Source of the DNA: Phocoena phocoena
Taxonomy: Eukaryota; Chordata; Mammalia; Artiodactyla; Phocoenidae
DNA length: 64,000 bases
Reading direction: 5' to 3'
Assembly (NCBI RefSeq): GCF_963924675.1
Contig: NC_089220.1
Location: 165,898,761 to 165,962,760, forward strand
Shown here: piece by piece, positions 11,775 to 23,350 of the stretch
Layout: the number at the start of each line of letters is the position of its first letter
Position numbering within the stretch: position 1 is the stretch's first letter
Translations under genes and position numbers: made by a program
Notes under the pieces: generated by a model
What the model saw: only the letters and a program-made list of their open reading frames with translations
Told to the model about the DNA's origin: nothing
The model's database searches: none

Positions 11775-12270
11775 GATATACCTTGTACAGTCTTTGCTTC
11801 TCTTTCTCTCCGTAATTATCTATCTTTGAAAAAGATCCTCATGTATATAATGGTTTGATCCTGTTTTTCTCACTTAACATTTTGTAGTGATATTTTCCAG
11901 TATCATTCAAAATGTTTGGAAAAGATCACATAAAATGGCAGTAAATCCCACTGTGTAATTTATGTGCCATAATGTATTTAGTCATTTCCATACTCTTGCA
12001 CATTTATAACTTGCTTTCAATATTGTGGTGTTACTGTTAAAGGCTAGTGAATATAAATATACCATGCATATAAATATACCATGGTCCAACCGCCTAGTTC
12101 CTACCTAGGATAGATTCTAGTTAACAGGTGGAGTTACGGGACCAAAGGGCATGAACATCTTTCTAGACTAATGCAACTTGCTTTTCAGAAAGATGTGCCA
12201 ATTCACGCTCTCCTGGTTAGCGCCTGTTTCACTATCCTTATCAGTGTGAATATTATTTTAAAAAGTCAGG
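11775..12270 (-). mobile_element. Ancient L1M (L1ME-like) fragment, antisense
   Basis: Inverse L1 ORF2 end motifs include 'tttatgtgccataatgtatt', 'aggatagattctagttaaca' and 'gggaccaaagggcatgaaca'. A 17-bp tandem duplication (ATATAAATATACCATG at 12051-12066 and 12068-12083) lies inside it. Confidence 0.7.
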
Positions 12271-12695
12271 TAGCAACTGTAGGACCCTTCTCTTTGATGC
12301 CCTAATCCACTCATTTACTTAAAGCTTGAGAATGTAGCTGCCAGTTCCATTATGATGGAATAATGGAAGGAAGCCAGAAATTCTACCAAACCTCTCACAG
12401 TAAATACTGTGACTTTTCAGTGACTTCACACTTCATTTTAAAAATGCACAAAACATTTACGAGGTCGTTAGCAAGCAGTTTTTTAAGGAGCTGGAGAAAA
12501 CTCTCTCATAGAGATAATTTCTGAGCTATGTTGTCTTATTTTGGGGGGAGGGGTGGGATAGGAATTATTGACACAAATGAACAATTTAGAGGCAAGCATC
12601 GATTTGTGGGAAGAATTAGCAAATCATCTTGCTCACTAGATTTCCAGGACTCCGGCTTACACTTAAACTGAGAGGCACTTAACATCATAGCGTCC
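12271..12695. other. Unique sequence, nothing recognised
   Basis: No open frame of note and no repeat recognised. Confidence 0.45.
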
Positions 12696-12842
12696 AGGCG
12701 GGTAGATCGGTGTTAGAACCCAGGTGCTACCACTTTCTGGCAGTGTAGCCTTAGGTTGGCTTTAACTGCACATGAAGCATTTAGCGTAGCTAAGCACGTA
12801 CTAGGTACTCAATAAATGTTAGCTATTTTCCATTATTATTCA
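12696..12842 (+). repeat. MIR SINE fragment, sense
   Basis: Blocks in MIR order: 'gaacccaggtgctaccac', 'ctggcagtgtagcctt', and the 3' end 'gtactcaataaatgttagc'. Confidence 0.75.
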
Positions 12843-12930
12843 TCTTTATATCCCCCAAAGGGCAGGAGGCACTGGGGAGAGCTGATAACAGGTACTCAAT
12901 ACAATTATTAAATGAGTATATAAATGAATT
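12843..12930 (+). repeat. L2/MIR-like 3' end remnant
   Basis: 'gggcaggaggcactgggga' and 'ggtactcaatacaattatta' resemble the common L2/MIR 3' end. It is short and diverged. Confidence 0.4.
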
Positions 12931-13606
12931 ATGGAAAAACTAAAAGGGATGTATATGGAAGGAATCTCCCCGTTTTTCATATTATCAGCCTCTCATAACC
13001 CTCCATCTCACATTTGAAACTATGCTTCCTTGGTGAGATTTTACTCTGAAATAAACCATTAGTTGTTGCCTGTCATGTTTATACCTTTTCTTGAAGGGAT
13101 ATGCATTGTGTTTTAGTTTTGCTATTTTAAATCATTTAGCAGATAAAAAAAAACAGGAAAAAAATCTCTTAGAGTCTGATTTAATCAAGAGGCACAGGAT
13201 GAAGGGTGAAAAATCCAGTGTTGTTCTGCTCCTTGGCTTTATTGAAGGCTGCCAAAAGGTATAAATTAAGAGACCTTTCCTTTCAGGTAAGACCTTTCCT
13301 TACTTTTTATCAGATTTTATGGCTCTGATAAATTTCCCAGGCTAAGCGGTGGTCAGAGAAAAACATGTGAGTGAGAATCTGAGGATCCTTTCTCCCCAAC
13401 TGCATTTTTCCATTGAGTAGATGAGGTAATGGATTGAAAAGTGCCTCAAGAAAAGTTAAATTTTATAAATCGAAAGCATTATTATTATAATGTAGGGGAT
13501 ATAAGCACAGCAAAAAAATGAAAAAGTTAAAATTGAGCCAGTTTCTTTTTTTGTCATTTCATAAGGTCTTAACAGCCAGAGGGACTGTTAGAGGTTTTAC
13601 GGTCTA
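12931..13606. other. Unique sequence, nothing recognised
   Basis: AT-rich non-coding sequence without recognisable repeats. It precedes the TSD of the next L1. Confidence 0.45.
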
Positions 13607-13620
13607 AATATCTCACTTTT

Positions 13621-15162
13621 TTTTTTTTTAACATCTTTATTGGGGTATAATTGCTTTACAATGGTGTGTTAATTTCTGCTTTGTAACAAAGTGAATCAGT
13701 TATACATATACATATGTTCCCATATCTCTTCCCTCTTGTGTCTCCCTCCCTCCCACCCTCCCTATCCCACCCCTCCAGGCGGTCACAAAGCACCGAGCCA
13801 ATATCCTTGTGCCATGCGGCTGCTTCCCACTAGCTATCTACCTTACGTTTGGTAGTGTGTATATGCCCATGACTCTCTCTCGCCCTGTCACAGCTCACCC
13901 TTCCCCCTCCCCATATCCTCAAGTCCGTTCTCCAGTAGGTCTGCGTCTTTATTCCTATCTTACCCCTAGGTTCTTCATGACATTTTTTTCCTTAAATTCC
14001 ATATATATGTGTTAGCATACGGTATTTGTCTTTTTCTTTCTGACTTACTTCACTCTGTATGACAGACTCTAGGTCTGTCCACCTCATTACAAATAGCTCA
14101 ATTTCGTTTCTTTTTATGGCTGAGTAATATTCCATTGTATATATGTGCCACATCTTCTTTATCCATTCATCCGATGATGGGCACTTAGGTTGTTTCCATC
14201 TCTGGGCTATTGTAAATAGAGCTGCAATGAACATTTTGGTACGTGACTCTTTTTGAATTATGGTTTTCTCAGGGTATATGCCCAGTAGTGGGATTGCTGG
14301 GTCATATGATAGTTCTATTTGTAGTTTTTTAAGGAACCTCCATACTGTTCTCCATAGTGGCTGTACCAATTCACATTCCCACCAGCAGTGCAAGAGGGTT
14401 CCCTTTTCTCCACACCCTCTCCAGCATTTATTGTTTCTAGATTTTTTGGTGATGGCCATTCTGACTGGTGTGAGATGATATCTCATTGTAGTTTTGATTT
14501 GCATTTCTCTAATGATTAATGATGTTGAGCATTCTTTCATGTGTTTGTTGGCAGTCTGTATATCTTCTTTGGAGAAATGTCTATTAAGGTCTTCTGCCCA
14601 TTTTTGGGTTGGGTTGTTTGTTTTTTTGTTATTGAGCTGCATGAGCTGCTTGTAAATTTTGGAGATTAATCCTTTGTCAGTTGCTTCATTTGCAAATATT
14701 TTCTCCCATTCTGAGGGTTGTCTTTTGGTCTTGTTTATGCTTTCCTTTGCTGTGCAAAAGCTTTGAAATTTCATTAGGTCCCATTTGTTTATTTTTGTTT
14801 TTATTTCCATTACTCTAGGAGGTGGGTCAGAAAGGATCTTGCTGTGATTTATGTCATAGAGTGTTCTGCCTATGTTTTCCTCTAAGAGTTTGATAGTTTC
14901 TGGCCTTACATTTAGGTGTTTAATCTATTTTGAGCTTATTTTTGTGTATGGTGTTAGGGAGTGATCTAGTCTCATACTTTTACATGTAGCTGTCCAGTTT
15001 TCCCAGCACCACTTATTGAAGAGGCTGTCCTTTCTCCACTGTACATTCCTGCCACCTTTATCAAAGATAAGGTGTCCATATGTGCGTGGGTTTATCTCTG
15101 GGCTTTCTGTCCTGTTCCATTGATCTATCTTTCTGTTTTTGTGCCAGTACCATACTGTCTTG
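13621..15162 (-). mobile_element. 5'-truncated young L1, antisense; ORF2 end open for 272 codons
   Basis: The left end has the inverted poly-A and 3' UTR. The minus strand encodes an uninterrupted ORF2 C-terminus at 13992-14810 (272 codons, from [15 protein letters not shown] to ...MLTHIYGI), including the Cys-rich end segment ([19 protein letters not shown]). The frame then breaks upstream. A perfect 14-bp TSD, AATATCTCACTTTT, lies at 13607-13620 and 15163-15176. The endonuclease and most of the reverse transcriptase are absent, so the copy cannot move itself. Confidence 0.96.
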
Positions 15163-15176
15163 AATATCTCACTTTT

Positions 15177-16689
15177 ATATATGAAAGAAGAGTCAAGTGA
15201 CTTTATCAAGATCACATTGTTTAAAACCAAAGTTCTTTTGCTCTCGATAAAAATAATGGATAGTAAAAATTAAATTTTAAAGTGTTCATAAAAGACTGTA
15301 TTCTTTATCTTCACAATGCAAGAAAATATAAACTTATATAGTTCATTTCTAATGAGTTTGAATGCATTTTCAACGTCATTGTCCTAAGGTGAATTAAAGA
15401 ATCTGAAATGAGAAATTTCAATTATGGAGGCTTCATTGGAATTGATCAGTTTAGTGTTTTGAAAATGTTTTTGCTGCATAAGCAGTGCAAAGTTTAAATT
15501 CCCAGTCTCCACACTTACTGTAAGTTAGCCAAACAGCCTTGTCCTTTGGAAAACTGCTTTGAAGATCGCAAGCAGGGTGTGATCTTCTCTGGAGGTTAAT
15601 TTATGTTGAAATTAATAAAGGTGAATGAAGTCTTTTAGGAACGTCCTTTTTTTTCCTGTGGGGCCCCATACTTACAGTTAAGCCCTTCCCTTAAGCAAAA
15701 CCTTAAGAAAGTTGTTTCGTAGTAGCCAGCATGCATTTTACTTGGAGCTACAAAAGTTCTGCATGCAAGACAGTGAGTGACATTTTTGAATACACAAAAA
15801 CAAACATTAGGTTGCAATTTTTTTTGCAAATATTACTTTGGGAGGTGTACTTTCCCACACCCACATTTGGATGATATTGTATTTAAAGTACAATTCTCCT
15901 TTATCCAACCCTATCTGGAAAGGCTGAAGAGTGGAGGAATGAGAAACCTAAACTCACTTTAGAGAGAAAATACTAAAGTTTACATTACAACTTGAAGGGC
16001 AAATGGATGAGTGGGTGGAGAGTAGAGCTGTTGTATCGTTTATCACTAACTAGAGAGACCTAGTCAGGAGGTGGGCATCAGAAATTGTCACTATTCTTTA
16101 TGCGACAGAGTAGGACACACAGAAATTCTGGAAAGCAAGCAAAGACGAGGAGAGGGAAATGGATAAAAAGATGACTCTGCTCTTCTCAGGGTACAGCATA
16201 TACTGCTGTCCCTGCTGCTTTGAACTTGAAATTGCAATGAGCACTGCAGAATATGTGTTGCAGAAGTACTTGACCTCGGATAGTCCTGCGGAGCTGGGGA
16301 GCGAGATGATCCTTTTCCCCTTGCAAAAAGACAAAGTCCTAGTTCTTCCAAGAGCAGTGACTATTACATAACACTCATTTTTAACGATTTGAAATCATTT
16401 TAATTGGTACTTACCTGGGAAGCTATATCACTTTTCATTTCGCCAACTCTCTCAAAAAGCCACAGTGTATTACCACTCGTCGGCAGCTGTGAAAGTATGA
16501 TAAGACGGGATGATGTATACAAACGATTTATTCTTCAGAAGAATTCATCCAGAAGAATTGTCAAATCATTTTTAAATGGCTGTAGTTCTTAATGAAACAT
16601 TGCAGGAGAAGTTTAAAGCTTCACTTGCATGAGGTGGCCTTGCTCTTCGGTAGTCCTATCATAGAATCGTGGGATGTATCTGAGCTGCG
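15177..16689. other. Unique sequence with short unassigned ORFs
   Basis: There are open frames on both strands around 16091-16371 (plus 16159-16371, 70 codons; minus 16091-16351, 86 codons) that overlap and have no recognisable product. No repeat recognised. Confidence 0.4.
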
Positions 16690-16800
16690 TCAGGCTTTAG
16701 GGACTGTCTTTTCAAAAGTGCTCCTTTTTCTAATGAGATAACAGAGATCCAGAGAGGTTAGTTAGCTTGAAGGCTGTAAAGTAAATTTGAGGGTAAAAGG
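16690..16800 (-). repeat. MIR-like remnant, antisense
   Basis: 'taatgagataacagagatc' followed by 'cagagaggttagttagctt' resembles the inverse MIR 3' half or a related ancient repeat. Confidence 0.4.
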
Positions 16801-17224
16801 AGCCTTCGGTAATCCAAAAGCTCACAGTCCCTCATATAATTGCTTGAGGAGGAGGCTGAAGATGTCCAAAATTTCTTCAATATTGACAATAGGACATTGG
16901 AGATGGAGCAATGAAGAGAAGGAAACAGGCTGTTAGGAGGAGTACTTCATTAACTTTGGCTACGGTGTTGGAATAGGACCAGTCTCATTTTGAGATAGTA
17001 TTGACATTTCAGAAGAGCTTTTGGCTGATAGCCATGTAGGTTTTCTATGTGAAATATAGGGGCCGGGCTCTCATTCTGAACAGCTTTCTGGGAAGGGCTT
17101 AAAGGGACTGGTGAAGTCCAAAGTGAAACTCTTGTGCATTTATTCAAAACCTCAATTTTTTCACCTCAACTCATATTTTCCAGACCGCCTCAAGGTAGTC
17201 TCTCCCACAGGAGGAATAAGAAGG
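16801..17224. other. Unique sequence, nothing recognised
   Basis: No repeat or convincing open frame was recognised. Confidence 0.45.
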
Positions 17225-17240
17225 AAGAATCAGCAATCTT

Positions 17241-17458
17241 TTTTTTTTGTTTGTTTTTTGTTTTTTGCGGTACGCGGGCCTCTCACTGCTGTGGCCTCTC
17301 CCGTCGCGGAGCACAGGCTTCGGACGCGCAGGCTCAGCGGCCGTGGCTCACGGGCCCAGCCCCTCCGCGACATGTGGGATCTTCCCGGACCGGGGCACGA
17401 ACCCGTGTCCCCTGCATCGGCAGGCGGACTCTCAACCACTGCGCCACCAGGGAAGCCC
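17241..17458 (-). repeat. CHR-type SINE (~200 bp), antisense
   Basis: A T-rich tail at the left and the inverted head ending CCACCAGGGAAGCCC at the right. A perfect 16-bp TSD, AAGAATCAGCAATCTT, lies at 17225-17240 and 17459-17474. Its body is close to the other ~200-bp copies here, which suggests recent age. Confidence 0.97.
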
Positions 17459-17474
17459 AAGAATCAGCAATCTT

Positions 17475-18079
17475 AATGTCTGTACTTGGGTCCAGAGACC
17501 ACGACACAGGGCATTCTGTGACAGAGTCAAAAACCGAACCTGTCTGCTCTAGAGCATCTCTTGCTTTTTAGTGCTTGTCTGATCATGATACAGATGACCA
17601 GAATCAGTTGGAGAGAATGAAGAGCCTTGGTTGCCTTGATGATGATTTGGCCTTTGGCAGGGTTTAAGAAAGTAGGAAAGAGGCAGGTGAGGTGGGTGGA
17701 AGGGGCCGGCCAGACTCTTGAAGAAATCACCCACTCTTGTGAGCTCTCTTGACAAATGTCATGCCCTGGTGACTAATGTCTTGCCCTATGAGGGATTATC
17801 TGATAGCCCTAGGATTATTTCATTACTCTTAGTATCAATAAGGCAAAGATGTAAGCTTATAATAATTGCATTCTAATAAAATATTCCTTAGATACCAAAT
17901 GGGTTTGAAATGATTGTCATTATTCATATTACTTTACCCATATAAATCATAGCATTCCATTTAATACCTCCATTTTAATATTATTTGCATAATATTAAAG
18001 TATTATTTGAATTTATTAAGAAAGAGATTGTTGAGCAGAAATTCTATGGAAAAGGATGCCCGTAGCCCCTCATATTTTT
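17475..18079. other. Unique sequence with a small local duplication
   Basis: Two near-identical blocks, AATGTCATGCCCT and AATGTCTTGCCCT, lie about 22 bp apart near 17755-17791. Otherwise nothing was recognised. Confidence 0.45.
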
Positions 18080-18480
18080 CCCTTCTTCTTGCCTGGTAGC
18101 AGAACCCTGATATTAGTGTGGCACATGCTACCATGATAAAAGACTTACATGGTCCAGGTCCCTTGCAGCCAGGTAGGGTCACATGACTAGGTTCTATTTA
18201 AGATGATGTAAACAGAATTACAGTTTGGGACCTTTCAAGAGGTCTTCTAAAAGAGAGGGGTGTGCCCTTTCTCTGCCCCTTCTCCTTCTTGTTGGCTGAA
18301 TTTAGAGGAGATGGATGGAGCTCTAGGAGGACATTGAACCTAAAAGTAATATGGGAAAGATATGGAACAGCAGAGATATGGGCCCATAGCTGCCTTGAAT
18401 CCCCTGCTGCTAGACTTCTTTAGGTGACCAAAAAATTAATGTCATTCTCATTTAAGGCACTACTATTTGGGGATCTCTGG
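18080..18480 (+). repeat. Probable ancient LTR-like repeat, family not assigned
   Basis: The order of blocks ('cttgcagccaggtagggtca', 'aagatgatgtaaacagaatt', 'tagacttctttaggtgacc', 'aaggcactactatttgggg') resembles an old placental LTR with its 3' end to the right. I cannot name the subfamily. Confidence 0.4.
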
Positions 18481-18734
18481 ATATATTCAGCCACATACAA
18501 TCCTAAACAATACAAGTCTTAAAATATTATGAAAAATGTTTAGCCCATATAGAAAAATCAACAGGCAAAAAGTTTGCCAGTAGACACACAAAAAATATGT
18601 CATTGCAAATGGCAGTGTGTCGTAGTAGTTGGAAGCTTTTCACGTCATAATGTTGCGTTTTTGAACCAGATTTCCCCTTAAATGCTTTAAAGGGGGGGTC
18701 TTGAGAGAGGAATGCTGGACCAATAGCTCAGAAA

Positions 18735-19110
18735 ACTCAATTCTGTACCCCCTGAGTCACTTACTGGTGCTGTGCTCTTGAATAAGCCATCGTGACCTTG
18801 GTTTGTCTCTCTGTAAAATACAGATTCTGGGGCTTCCCTGGTGGCGCAGTGGTTGAGAGTCCACCTGCCGATGCAGGGGACGCAGGTTCGTGCCCCGGTC
18901 CGGGAGGATCCCACATGCCGCAGAGCAGCTGGGCCCGTGAGCCATGGCCGCTGAGCCTGCGCGTCCAGAGCCTGTGCCCTACAACGGGAGAGGCCACAGC
19001 AGTGAGAGCCCTGCGTACCGCAAAAAAAAAAAAAAAAATTACAGATTCTGGACTAAGTTGTCTCCATAATTCTTCTAAGCTCTGTGGGCTATAAATTTAT
19101 AAAACTGCCT
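18735..19110 (+). repeat. MIR-like SINE, sense, split by a CHR SINE
   Basis: 'cctgagtcacttactggtgc' and 'ctctctgtaaaatacag' follow MIR order up to 18830. The sequence resumes after the CHR SINE with 'ctaagttgtctccataatt'. Confidence 0.55.
18831..19039 (+). repeat. CHR-type SINE (~200 bp), sense
   Basis: Starts GGCTTCCCTGGTGGCGCAGT, has the B-box-like GGTTCGTGCCC, and ends in an A-run. A perfect 12-bp TSD, TACAGATTCTGG, lies at 18819-18830 and 19040-19051. Confidence 0.96.
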
Positions 19111-19549
19111 GTATCCTTTTAAAACCACTAGAACTGTTTCTGGCCCTAGTAAATATAGGTTAACAAAAATACTTACGGAGTGACTTGTGTATGTAGATGT
19201 CACCTAATTTTGCATTATAGGGGAAACCTGTGTGTTAGGGAGAAGAGGACACAGCAAGTCATAAGATTTTGAATGACCCATGTCTCCTGACTCCTAGTTG
19301 AATGCTATCTCTTCTATCCCATGTTCCTTCTCTTACAGAGCTCCACATATTAAATTGACAGAGGTCTCCTGGCTATGTGGTCTATAGAGCTCTTATTAAA
19401 TTCCAGAAATTTCATTTAATACCACAAACTACAATTCAACTCTATTATGACTCATCTGAGGCTAATCTGCTTGCTGTGATAACAGTCATTCGACTTCCAA
19501 TTAACATTAGCTCTGCTTTATCTCACTTATAAAGCTGCATGTCAACGAG
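19111..19549. other. Unique sequence, nothing recognised
   Basis: No recognised repeat or gene. Confidence 0.45.
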
Positions 19550-20110
19550 GGCAAAATAGCCTATTAGTAACTGAATGATCACGTGTCGAAAGAGTTGATG
19601 GAACAATTAAATCAGAAAGGACTTTCTGATAGAGACACACACGTAGAGAACAAATGTATGGATACCAAGGGGGAAAGGGGGGAGGTGGGATGAGTTTGGA
19701 GATTGGGATTGACATATATACACTGCTATGTATAAAATAGATAACTAATGAGAACCTACTGTATAGCACAGGGAACTCAATGCTCTGTGGTGACCTCAGT
19801 GGGAAGGAAATCTATAAAAAGGGGATATATGTATACGTACAGCTAATTCACTTTGCTGTACAGTAGAAAGTAACACAGCATTGTAAAGCAGCTATACTCT
19901 AATTTAAAAGAAAAAAGAAAAGACTTTCTGGAGGAGGTGAGCTTTCATCCGGAGTTCTAGGGAGGTGACAAGTGGGGGTGGTCAGAGAAGTTGGGAAGTC
20001 GTGTTAATGGGGCGGGCGGTTAGTGAGTGGTGTTCGCAAAGGGGCTGAGTTGGGAATGATCAAGGGCATGTGACAGATGGCAGCCAGGCTGGCTGTGGGG
20101 AGTGGGACCT
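19550..20110 (+). repeat. L2 remnant, sense, split by an L1
   Basis: After the L1 insertion the sequence reads 'tttctggaggaggtgagctt' and continues like L2 ('gaagttgggaag', 'gggctgagttgggaatgatc'). The part before the L1 is short. Confidence 0.5.
19629..19921 (+). mobile_element. Short L1 3' UTR insertion, sense
   Basis: It contains the L1 3' UTR blocks 'gggattgacatatatacact', 'aacctactgtatagcacagg' and a poly-A-like end. The flanking 9-bp TSD, GACTTTCTG, lies at 19620-19628 and 19922-19930. Only about 290 bp of the element were inserted. Confidence 0.88.
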
Positions 20111-21490
20111 GAGACCTTTTCTTTCATTCTCTTTGGGCTCTGACTCTCTTACTAGCATGAAATACACCTTTCAAGCCCAGTGTTTGTTTTGAGTATGGAA
20201 GGAGCTCGTGGAGAAGAGAGATGGGTGAGAAGCCGACTCTGGTGGAAGTCATTTTAAAGATACAGAGCAAGGAACGGCAAAATCACCACTGCAAGAATGT
20301 GTCCCTTTGTGCAAAGATATTCCATTTGCATATTTAAGTTTAATGCTTCACTGTGTGCTTATGTGGTGGTGATGAGATAAAGTTGCAGAAGGAACTTCGA
20401 ATTGCCTGACTTTTGAAAGTTAAGTCAGCTGTGACTTTCCAGTAATAAGGTATCTTCATGGGCTTAATTTTCTGGCAGCTGTGTGTGTGTGTGTGTGTGT
20501 GTGTGGTGCGTATGTGTGTGTGAGAGAGATTTAATGCAAAGGGAGTAAGTAGGTAGCTGATTTATTGCAAGCAGTATATTTACCACAGTGTATCATCACT
20601 GAAATAATCATAGATATTAGAAGTGGAAAAATGTCCTGGTGTTTAGTGTTGGCTCCTGTCTCTTCCTTTTGCAGCCCCAATCTGCCCGACAGAGTCATGA
20701 TAGTTCCTAAGCACTGATTTGGACTTTGTCACAGGAATAAAGCACAAAGCCATATGTTCAGATGACACACTGAACAGCTGTCTGCAGCAAACTGGATTGG
20801 CCAACCCAAAAGGAATGCATGCACATTACAAACCAATGGGATACTGGTTTGTGTTTTCAGTCAGAGGCGTGGAAGCAGTTCTCCCTCCCGGGTCCTCTTC
20901 CAAGCTTCTCTGCCATCTTGCTTGTGCCTGGTAAACACTCGTGCACATCAACAAACACCAATGACCAAAAAAACCTTGAGAAGAAGGGAGCCGGGCCCTT
21001 TTCACTTTCCTTCCTTTTTATAGCTAATTTCTTGGATTCCTTTCACCTACTTTCTCCATGTACCCATCCACACATACACATATAGCTGCATGAATTTGCT
21101 CCACAACAATTGTGTACAAAAACACCACATTGCTGTATGTTTCTATACCAGACTAAATCTCTGTTTTAGCCTCTGTTGACTAGTGTCGCCTGCTACCCAA
21201 TATCACTCATTACTGGAGGCTTCTGTCCCTGATCGTGGTATTCTGTGGCTTAGAGGAATTGGGGAAGGACCTCCAACTCTGTAGGCCTTTGTGGTCACTG
21301 CTGAAATGTGTATTGTGGTCTTTTGCAAGGCAGGAGGCTCATTTCCCGCTCTGCCGGATGTGGGCGTGGGCATCACTCTTCACGTCAATCAAGGCTCCTT
21401 GTGTTCGGGCTCCAGCATCCCAGACCATCCCATCAGACATCCTGGACAGTCAGTAGAACGGGGTGGGGGGCAGGCTCTGCAGCACCTCTC
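20111..21490. other. Unique sequence, no recognised gene
   Basis: Apart from the TG tract at 20479-20525 I recognise nothing. Overlapping plus-strand frames at 20719-21085 and 21235-21547 have no identifiable product. Confidence 0.4.
20479..20525. repeat. (TG)n microsatellite, imperfect
   Basis: About 14 TG units, a short interruption (GTGCGTA), then more TG. Confidence 0.9.
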
Positions 21491-21496
21491 CAGTCC

Positions 21497-21553
21497 CTTT
21501 TAATTTCCACTCCAATCTCTTTTAATTTCCACTCCAATCTCTTTTAATTTTCA
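21497..21553 (+). repeat. Tandem repeat, 22-bp unit, about 2.5 copies
   Basis: The unit starts CTTTTAATTTCCACTCC and ends AATCT. Two identical copies lie at 21497-21518 and 21519-21540, with a partial third copy to about 21551, directly beside the long SINE that follows. Confidence 0.9.
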
Positions 21554-21557
21554 GGTC

Positions 21558-21916
21558 TTTTTTTAAAAATAAATTTATTTTATTTATTTATTTTTGGCTG
21601 TGTTGGGTGTTCGTTTCTGTGCGCGGGCTTTCTCTAGTTGCGGCGAGTGGGGGCTACTCTTCCTTGCGGTGCACGGGTTTCTCATTGTGGTGGTTTCTCT
21701 TGTTGCGGAGCACAGGCTCTAGGTGCACGGGCTTCAGTAGTTGTGGCACGTGGGCTTAGTAGTTGTGGCTCGCAGGCTCTAGAGCGCAGGTTCAGTACTT
21801 GTGGCGCACGGGCTTTGTTGCTCCACAGCGTGTGCGATCTTCCCGGACCAGGACTCGAACCCGTGTCCCCTGCACTGGCAGGCGGATTCTTAACCACTGC
21901 GCCACCAGGGAAGCCC
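21558..21916 (-). repeat. CHR-type SINE, long form, antisense
   Basis: An A/T-rich tail at the left, 'ggctgtgttgggtgttcgt', several repeated 'gtagttgtggc' units, and the inverted head ending CCACCAGGGAAGCCC. An imperfect TSD around CAGGTC is present at both sides (about 21552-21557 and 21920-21925). Confidence 0.92.
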
Positions 21917-22817
21917 TTCCAGGTCATTTTAACCATCTAAGCTCAAAGCCACATCCATCTCTTTGTCTAGTAACAGACTCCAGAGCCTGGGTAGGGTTAT
22001 TTTTTAAGTTTCTGGAAATTTCTGTTTTCAACTCCTAAACGTACTATTTCTGGGAGCCCTGAACTCGGAACTCAAGACTTTGTCTTATCTAGAAGAAAGG
22101 GGGCAAAATTTGCCTTACTTTTCCTGGATCCTATTGCAGTGTCAGGAACAAGAATATAAATTCATATCTTAATAGATTATCTTTCCACATACTTATTACA
22201 GGAATTTGTGGCAGGTGGGAAGAAAAACAGGATTTTTTGATCAGTGGAAAATTGGCAAAATTTTTCTTCGTATTTATTATTGGTGTTGTTTGGTGTTATA
22301 AAGTGCAAGAGTTTTTTCTAAAGGTCAATGTGACTGATATATTGAGTCACTAACCAGAATTCTCTGCCTATTTATGCATCAAAGACCTACAAACTTGTTC
22401 CATTTATGAATCCAGGTTAATTATTCTTCCATTCCGGTGGTGTAGTGCAGGATCGTATGTCCCTTGAACGCTTCAAGAAGCAAAATGTTTTGCTTAAGCC
22501 TCTTACAAGGATGGAGAGGTCTTTACAAAAAGCCAAATGAGGAAGTTTTTCCCAGAGAGGTTTTTGAGAATGTGAATGAGCTAGCTAAGTGTTGATAGTA
22601 ATGATGTGTGCTTTGCGAATGAGTCCCTCTACATTACTAAGTTTATCCTTTCATCTGAAGACATGACAGTGATTGAAAAATCAATTAGCACGTACACCAT
22701 ATGTCCAGACAGCCTAAAATAAAGACGAGGGAGGTGATTTTTAAATTTATTAGAAGCCTCCAACCCGTGAACCGCTCCTTCCCAAATTAAGCAGGGTAAA
22801 CTATAATGTATGTATGC
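21917..22817. other. Unique sequence, nothing recognised
   Basis: No recognised repeat. An antisense frame at 22629-22847 runs into the following LTR and has no identifiable product. Confidence 0.4.
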
Positions 22818-23350
22818 TGTATTCGTTTTCTCTTGCTGCTGTAACAAACTGCTGCAAATTTAGTGGCTTAAAACACTCATTTGTTATCTTGCAGTTCTGT
22901 AGATCAGGAATCCTGGTACAGCGTGCCTCGACTGGGTCCTCCACTTAAAGTCTCACGAGACAAAATCAGGGTGTTGCCAGGGCTGTGTTCCTTTCTAAAA
23001 TATTTTATTTGTTTGTTTATTTAGGCTGCATCGGGTCCTCATTTCTGCTTTCAAGCACGTTCTGTTGTTGGTCAAATCCACTTCCTTGTGGTTGTAGGAC
23101 TGTGCTTCCTTGATGGCTGTCAGCTGGGGGCCATCCTTAGCTTCTAGAGGCTCTTTCTGGTCCTGGCACAAGGCCCCTTCCATCACGTGACCCTCTCCAT
23201 CCCAGAGCCAGTAAAAGCTTTGACCTCTTCTCACACTTAGAATCGCTTTGACTTGCTCTTTTGTTGTGTCTCTTGTCTCTAGCTGGAGAAAGTTCTTCAC
23301 TTTTAAGGGCTCATGTAAGTGAATTGGACCTACCCAGGTAATCCACATAG
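22818..23350 (-). repeat. MLT1-type (ERVL-MaLR) LTR, antisense
   Basis: The plus strand begins like an inverted MaLR 3' end ('ttcgttttctcttgctgctg', 'aatttagtggcttaaaacac'). It continues with the inverse of the body ('tccacttccttgtggttgta', 'gacttgctcttttgttgtg', 'ttggacctacccaggtaatc'). A SINE-like fragment sits inside near 22995-23065. Confidence 0.7.
22995..23065 (-). repeat. CHR-type SINE 3' fragment, antisense (tentative)
   Basis: 'tttatttaggctgcatcggg' and 'tcctcatttctgctttc' resemble the inverted 3' part of the long CHR form ('ggctgtgttgggtcttcgt'). No head and no TSD were seen, so it may be truncated. Confidence 0.4.

Noticed and set aside
13992..14810. 272-codon ORF as a host gene
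   Set aside because: It is the C-terminal part of L1 ORF2 inside a TSD-bounded L1.
17111..17571. Overlapping ORFs up to 145 codons in several frames
   Set aside because: All cross the CHR SINE at 17241-17458. SINE bodies of this type are open in several frames; similar peptides recur at 8950, 18761, 27352 and 57513.
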